A stretch of DNA of 64,000 nucleotides, from assembly GCF_015160875.1 (NCBI RefSeq), contig NZ_CP063374.1, positions 124,001-188,000 of the forward strand, given 5' to 3'. Shown in pieces: positions 60,541-64,000 of this stretch. The stretch is from Streptomyces chromofuscus. Lineage in GTDB: Bacteria; Actinomycetota; Actinomycetes; Streptomycetales; Streptomycetaceae. The position numbers and the translations under genes are program-made. A model generated the notes under the pieces. It searched no databases. It saw only the letters and a list, made by a program, of their open reading frames with translations, and was not told where the DNA came from. How positions within the stretch are numbered: position 1 is the stretch's first letter; the number at the start of each line of letters is the position of its first letter.

Positions 60541-60906
60541 ATGAGAATCCGTGCGATAAAGACGCCTGCCAGGCTGGCTTCGGTACTGGCAGGTGTCAGC
60601 ATGTTCGCCCTCGCCAGTGCCTTCCCGGCGCAGGCGGCGAGCTACTACCGGGTGTACGAGGGCAGCGACTACGCCGGCGTCGGTGCTGACCGCTCCTGGG
60701 TCGAGGTCTGCGACATGGAGCGGGACGGCAACGGTGTCTCCGCCATCTTCTACGTCAGGAACGGCCAGGGCGGCACAGTACGAGACGGCAACGGATCGAG
60801 TGCCGGCTGCGGGAACGCACGGTTCTCCGGCACGATCGTCGCCGTCGAGTTGTGTGAGCTGCAGTTGACCGGTCCCCTGTGCGTGTACCGGACCGTGCCC
60901 TCCTAG
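60541..60906 (+). CDS. Small secreted protein with four cysteines
   Basis: Exported protein of 121 residues. The signal peptide is RLASVLAGVSMFALASAFPA ending AQA|AS at about residue 32. The mature 89 residues (SYYRVYEGSDYAGVGADRSW, AIFYVRNGQGGTVRDGNGSS) contain Cys residues in EVCDME, AGCGNA, ELCELQ and PLCVYR and probably form two disulphides. I recognise no family beyond small, beta-rich Streptomyces exported proteins. ATG 60541 is five bases after AAAGGGAA. It is divergent from the broken secreted gene, with 450 bp between them. Confidence 0.8.
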   Translation: MRIRAIKTPARLASVLAGVSMFALASAFPAQAASYYRVYEGSDYAGVGADRSWVEVCDMERDGNGVSAIFYVRNGQGGTVRDGNGSSAGCGNARFSGTIVAVELCELQLTGPLCVYRTVPS

Positions 60907-61297
60907 GGTGCTCTGACAAGGCCCCTTACTCATCGGTCCGGTGGAGCGTTTGTCAGCCCTTGCCCCAGCTGGGCAGGCCGGCAACACCGGGCCGGTGAAA
61001 GGGCCTCAAGAGAGCAGGCGCGCAACGGCACGACGCGGGCGTCCGCCACATCCGCACCCCCGCAACCCCGCGGCTGTCCCTCTGACGTCTGTCGCAACAT
61101 CAGTGGCGTCACGACAGGTGTCGAAGACCGAGCCGCTGGGGATGCGCTGCGACGCGGCAAGCCGCACACGGATTCGGGGGGGGGTGCTGCCCGTCGGCAG
61201 TGATGGAACGATGGGAAGGGACGCTGCCTTGGACGTCCGACCACCGCGCGAAGAAGAGGCCGGCGCGGCTGCCGTGTGACGTCGACTGCCTGCGCAG

Positions 61298-61420
61298 ATG
61301 AAGCGTACGGAGCGAGCCCTCGCGACGGTCGTCGGCTCAGTGGCAAGCAACGCGGTGGGGGCCCCTTTCGAGCTCGGTTCCCCACACCTCACGCCGAGTG
61401 GGGCTGCCCGCGACCGGCCG
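61298..61420 (+). pseudogene. ADP-ribosylglycohydrolase N-terminal scrap
   Basis: The plus frame from ATG 61298 reads MKRTERALATVVGSVASNAV then GAPFELGS; another frame continues RARFPTPHAEWGC. This resembles the start of ADP-ribosylglycohydrolases (RALG.LLG.A.GDALGAPFEFG.......RFP). The Asp of the GDA motif is changed (SNA), and the rest is missing. The assignment is tentative. Confidence 0.35.
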
Positions 61421-61435
61421 CCCACGACTGGCCCG

Positions 61436-61462
61436 CACGGCCCTCACGGCCCTCACGGCCCT
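61436..61462. repeat. Three tandem 9-bp repeats CACGGCCCT
   Basis: Three exact copies of CACGGCCCT follow each other between the decayed ADP-ribosylglycohydrolase scrap and the terminator of the serine hydrolase. No function is suggested. Confidence 0.6.
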
Positions 61463-61517
61463 GGACGATCGCTGCCGTGGCGGTGCGGGTTCGACCGCGA
61501 CGGTTCGACGGACCGCG

Positions 61518-61557
61518 CGCGTCGGCCCCCGCCCGGAACCGGGCGGGGGCCGACGCG
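61518..61557 (-). terminator. Near-perfect hairpin terminator of the serine hydrolase
   Basis: An 18-bp perfect stem (61518-61535 with 61540-61557) closes a GAAC loop. It lies 7 bp beyond the stop of the minus-strand hydrolase. It is all G/C with no T-run, the usual form in this group. Confidence 0.85.
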
Positions 61558-61564
61558 AAGCGGT

Positions 61565-62758
61565 TCAGGAAGAGTGCTCGAACAGCTCCGCCATGGCGTC
61601 CCTGATGCCCAGGAACTGCAGCTGGTTGAACGAGTTCGGGTTGCCGTTGACCGCCAGCACGACCTGGTGCCGGCCGTCCTCGCTGGTGAAGGCGGCGGTG
61701 AAGTAGCCGGGGATCTGGCCGTTGTGTCCCCACAGCGTCGTTCCGTCGGCCGTGTTGCGCATCAGGCCGAGACCGTAGGAGCGAGTGGGGTCCGCACCCA
61801 TCGGCACCGTCTCCTTCATCTGCGCCAGCTGCTCCGGCTTGAGCAGGTCGCCCCCCAGCAGTGCCCGCTGGAAGCGGGCCAGGTCCGTGGTGGTCGAGGT
61901 CATCGCGCCCGCCGTCCACGCCCACGAGGGGTTCTCCACCGTCTCGTCCGGGAGCGTCCCGTCGGGGGAGTTCAGCAGGTAGCCGTGGGCGTAGCGGCCC
62001 TGGATCCTCGAGGTGGTCAGCGGAAGCCGGGTGTCGTGGAGGCGCAGAGGGACGATGATCCGCCGGTGCAGTTCCTCGGTGAAGGAACGGCCGGAGACAG
62101 CCTCGACGATCATGCCGAGCAGGACGTAGTTGGTGTTCGAGTACTCCCACCTGGCGCCGGGCACGAAGAGCCGCTCGCGCTCATCGGCCATGGCCACCAG
62201 CTCGTGCGGCCTGTAGGTCCGCTGCATGGAGGTGAGGTGGTTGGCGTAGTCGTCCAGACCGCTGGTGTGGTTCAGCAGTTGCCGCACCGTGATGCGCTCG
62301 ATGTCGCGGAGGGTGCCGGGAAGCAGCTTTTCTACGCTGTCGTCCAGGGACAGGCGGTTCTCGCCGACCAGCTGCAGCACGACCGTGGCGGTGAACACCT
62401 TGGTGTTGCTGCCGACCCGGAAGTGGTGCTTGGGCGTCATTTCCTGACCGGACTCGACGTCGGCGAGGCCGGCGGCCGCGTGGCTTACCTGGTCGCCGTG
62501 GCGGACGGTGGCGACGGCTCCGGGAATCTTCTTGGCGACCAGATGCTCCAGGACGGCCCGCACGCGTTCCTGCTCTTTCGCGACGGACGCGGCGGTCGAG
62601 GCCGCCGCCACCGGGCGCCGCGTGTCCGTGTCCGCCGCCAGGGCCGGCGTCCCCGACAGTCCGACGGCGCACGCCGTCACCATCGCGCCGAGCACGGCCA
62701 TACGCCGACCGGGGACCACACGCTGCCGCATCGAACGCTGAGAGGAGTGCTCGGACAT
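61565..62758 (-). CDS. Secreted serine hydrolase, beta-lactamase/DD-peptidase like
   Basis: Exported protein of 397 residues (class C beta-lactamase/R61 DD-peptidase fold). After an N-terminal basic part a signal peptide reads MAVLGAMVTACAVGLSGTPA. Active-site motifs are SNTK in FRVGSNTKVFTATVVLQLVG (nucleophile Ser and Lys), YSN in ARWEYSNTNYVLLGM and HNG in TLWGHNGQIPGYF. These fit D-alanyl-D-alanine carboxypeptidase-like enzymes or related esterases rather than true penicillinases. The start ATG 62758 follows AAAGG. A very strong terminator lies 7 bp downstream. Confidence 0.92.
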   Translation of the reverse strand: MSEHSSQRSMRQRVVPGRRMAVLGAMVTACAVGLSGTPALAADTDTRRPVAAASTAASVAKEQERVRAVLEHLVAKKIPGAVATVRHGDQVSHAAAGLADVESGQEMTPKHHFRVGSNTKVFTATVVLQLVGENRLSLDDSVEKLLPGTLRDIERITVRQLLNHTSGLDDYANHLTSMQRTYRPHELVAMADERERLFVPGARWEYSNTNYVLLGMIVEAVSGRSFTEELHRRIIVPLRLHDTRLPLTTSRIQGRYAHGYLLNSPDGTLPDETVENPSWAWTAGAMTSTTTDLARFQRALLGGDLLKPEQLAQMKETVPMGADPTRSYGLGLMRNTADGTTLWGHNGQIPGYFTAAFTSEDGRHQVVLAVNGNPNSFNQLQFLGIRDAMAELFEHSS

Positions 62759-63376
62759 CGCGACGCACCTTTCCGCAGTAAAACATGGGGCGATCCGCTG
62801 GGACCGCTTCCCGAACTGACGTCTTCAAGCTTCTTCGGCGCGCTCGCGCTCCCGCTCCCCCACAGGCACGTCATTGGTCCTCGCCCGGACGGCGGAGCCG
62901 GGACCCCGGCGTCCACCTCGCGGCCATCGGATCTCATCCGAAAGGCAGACCGGGGGCCGGCGGAGCCCTGCCATGCCGCGGTCGTTCCGGTCGCTTCCGC
63001 GGGCGCGATGAACAGCAGCACGGTCCACGCCGTGCGGTGCGCGGCGGCCCCGGCCACGGCGTCGGTGGGACGAGGCCACGAACGCCGCCGGCAGGGGCCG
63101 TCGTCGCACCCGCGCGGCTGCCCGCGCCGTCCGCGCGGTCGATGACTTCGCCAACGTCGAAGGGCCGGCTCGGGCCGCAGAACGCAGCGGGGCGAGCGGC
63201 CTCGTCGGACCGGGCGCAGACGCGGCGGCGAACCGAATGTCCGTGCTTCCTCGCACGGCATGCGGCCGGCCACGCGCACGAAAGCGGTGCGGACTTCGTG
63301 GAAGGGTCCGGCATGGAGCGGTTCGAGAGCGCCGACGAGGGGCGTTCGGTCACCGACGCCGGAGGGGGAAGCGGCA

Positions 63377-63800
63377 ATGGCGGAGGCGTTCGCGGCCGCC
63401 GACGTGGAGGGGGCCGTCCACGCGGTCGACCTCGCCTCGGGCGCGGTGGTAGGTCTGCGGCCGGACGAGCCGATGATGCCGGCGAGCGTCTTCCAGGTCC
63501 CGGTCCCGGTCGACCTGTTCGCATCGCACGCAAGGCGGCGGAGGGCCGAGGGGACCTGACCGACCGGATCACGGCCCCCCGGACGGGCGCACCCTCGGTC
63601 CGACGGGTCTGTCGGTGATGCCCGACCCCGTCGAGCTGTCGGTGCGCGAACTGGCGTTGTCGATGATGAACGTGAGCGACAACGACGCCACGGACGTGCT
63701 GAGGGACCGGCTGGTCGACACGCGTCGGTCAACGCCACAGACGGCCGGCCCTCATCGCGTGCCGCCGCGCGGGGGCGGGCGGTCGAGGTGCTGAGCCTCG
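63377..63800 (+). pseudogene. Class A beta-lactamase, decayed
   Basis: From ATG 63377 the frame reads MAEAFAAADVEGAVHAVDLA, SGAVVGLRPDEPMMPASVFQ, VPVPVDLFASHARRR, then shifts to ARKAAEGRGDLTDRITAPRT and again to GLSVMPDPVELSVRELALSM and NVSDNDATDVLRDRLV. This is the class A beta-lactamase layout with SDN kept, but the catalytic Lys of SxxK is Gln (SVFQ), the frame is broken at least twice, and the KTG and Glu166 region are not seen. No signal peptide is evident. It stands convergent to the next partial gene. Confidence 0.65.
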
Positions 63801-63938
63801 ACGACGCGGGCCACCACAGTCACGTGCTCCGCTCCGGGTGACGAGCTCGCCGCCCTCGCCTCGGCCTGCGAGGGCAGCGGCTGCCGATGCGTGGCGTGGC
63901 GACGCGCGGGGCCCGCCGGTCGTCGCCCCGAGCAGCGC

Positions 63939-64000
63939 TCACACGAGCCCAGTACGGCGGGCGATGTCCTCCGTGTGTCTCATGTGCTCGTGGGCCTCGT
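63939..64000 (-). CDS. C-terminal end of an unidentified gene, cut by the window
   Basis: The last 62 bases of the window read on the minus strand as EAHEHMRHTEDIARRTGLV followed by TGA at 63939-63941. It has normal codon bias, and looks like the end of a helical protein, but the family cannot be named from 19 residues. It runs off the right edge. Confidence 0.4.
   Translation of the reverse strand, partial: EAHEHMRHTEDIARRTGLV

Overview
The window is high-GC DNA with the strong third-position GC bias of an actinomycete. The gene content points to Streptomyces or a close relative: a 1,268-residue secreted S8 protease, I36-type inhibitor-like proteins, sugar importer genes without their own ATPase, WYL, ArsR and HxlR regulators, and a Fic-like toxin pair. 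Intact operons alternate with long stretches of broken genes and insertion-sequence scars, a texture typical of a Streptomyces chromosome arm. No rRNA, tRNA, CRISPR array or intact insertion sequence was seen. All identifications come from reading motifs and remembered family features; no database search was run.

Layout. 1-3 kb: IS5-type scar and a frameshifted amidohydrolase-like/Atu4866 gene. 3.2-8.6 kb: minus-strand ABC sugar-importer operon with a class V aminotransferase, opposite a GntR/FadR regulator. 9-16 kb: MOSC-reductase fusion, IS21 and IS5 scars, a SUFU-domain protein, alpha/beta hydrolase divergent from a WYL regulator, and a LigT-like protein. 16.7-20.5 kb: the S8 protease with a strong terminator, then a scrambled GH13 remnant. 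21.3-25.1 kb: RHH/Fic-like toxin-antitoxin pair, protoglobin, membrane protein and broken antiporter. 25.3-34.7 kb: a complete guanidine- or urea-type catabolic locus (permease, TetR, two DUF1989 proteins, biotin carboxylase, allophanate hydrolase) with a shared palindrome before the permease and the carboxylase operon. 35-37.4 kb: an HxlR gene and decayed DNA. 37.5-41.8 kb: a four-gene envelope operon (lipoprotein, I36-like secreted protein, PGRP-DUF1906 protein, Tat-exported M15-like protein). 42-49 kb: ArsR regulator, IS5 scar, GNAT, aldo/keto reductase, ECF sigma with membrane partner, and a NodB-like protein.

49.5-56.1 kb holds the most distinctive regulatory architecture. An NDH-2-like flavoprotein, a four-cysteine Rrf2 regulator and pyruvate dehydrogenase E1 share four copies of a 19-bp palindrome, CTGGAT-N7-ATCCAG. 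Two copies cover the -10 boxes of divergent promoters and two lie across start codons. Next to it an SDR and a TetR gene diverge from two matched 23-bp operators. 56-64 kb: small scars, a lamin-tail secreted protein with five exact or nearly exact 48-bp repeats, an AraC regulator, two small secreted proteins (one broken), a serine beta-lactamase-like hydrolase with a long terminator, and a decayed class A beta-lactamase.

How the parts work together. The catabolic locus reads as import, carboxylation, deimination and allophanate hydrolysis to ammonia and CO2 under a TetR repressor. The Rrf2 group links a redox-type sensor to entry of carbon into the TCA cycle and to NADH oxidation. The envelope operon combines peptidoglycan-binding or cleaving domains with a crystallin-like secreted protein. 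The sugar importer probably borrows a shared MsiK-type ATPase encoded elsewhere, since none is present here.
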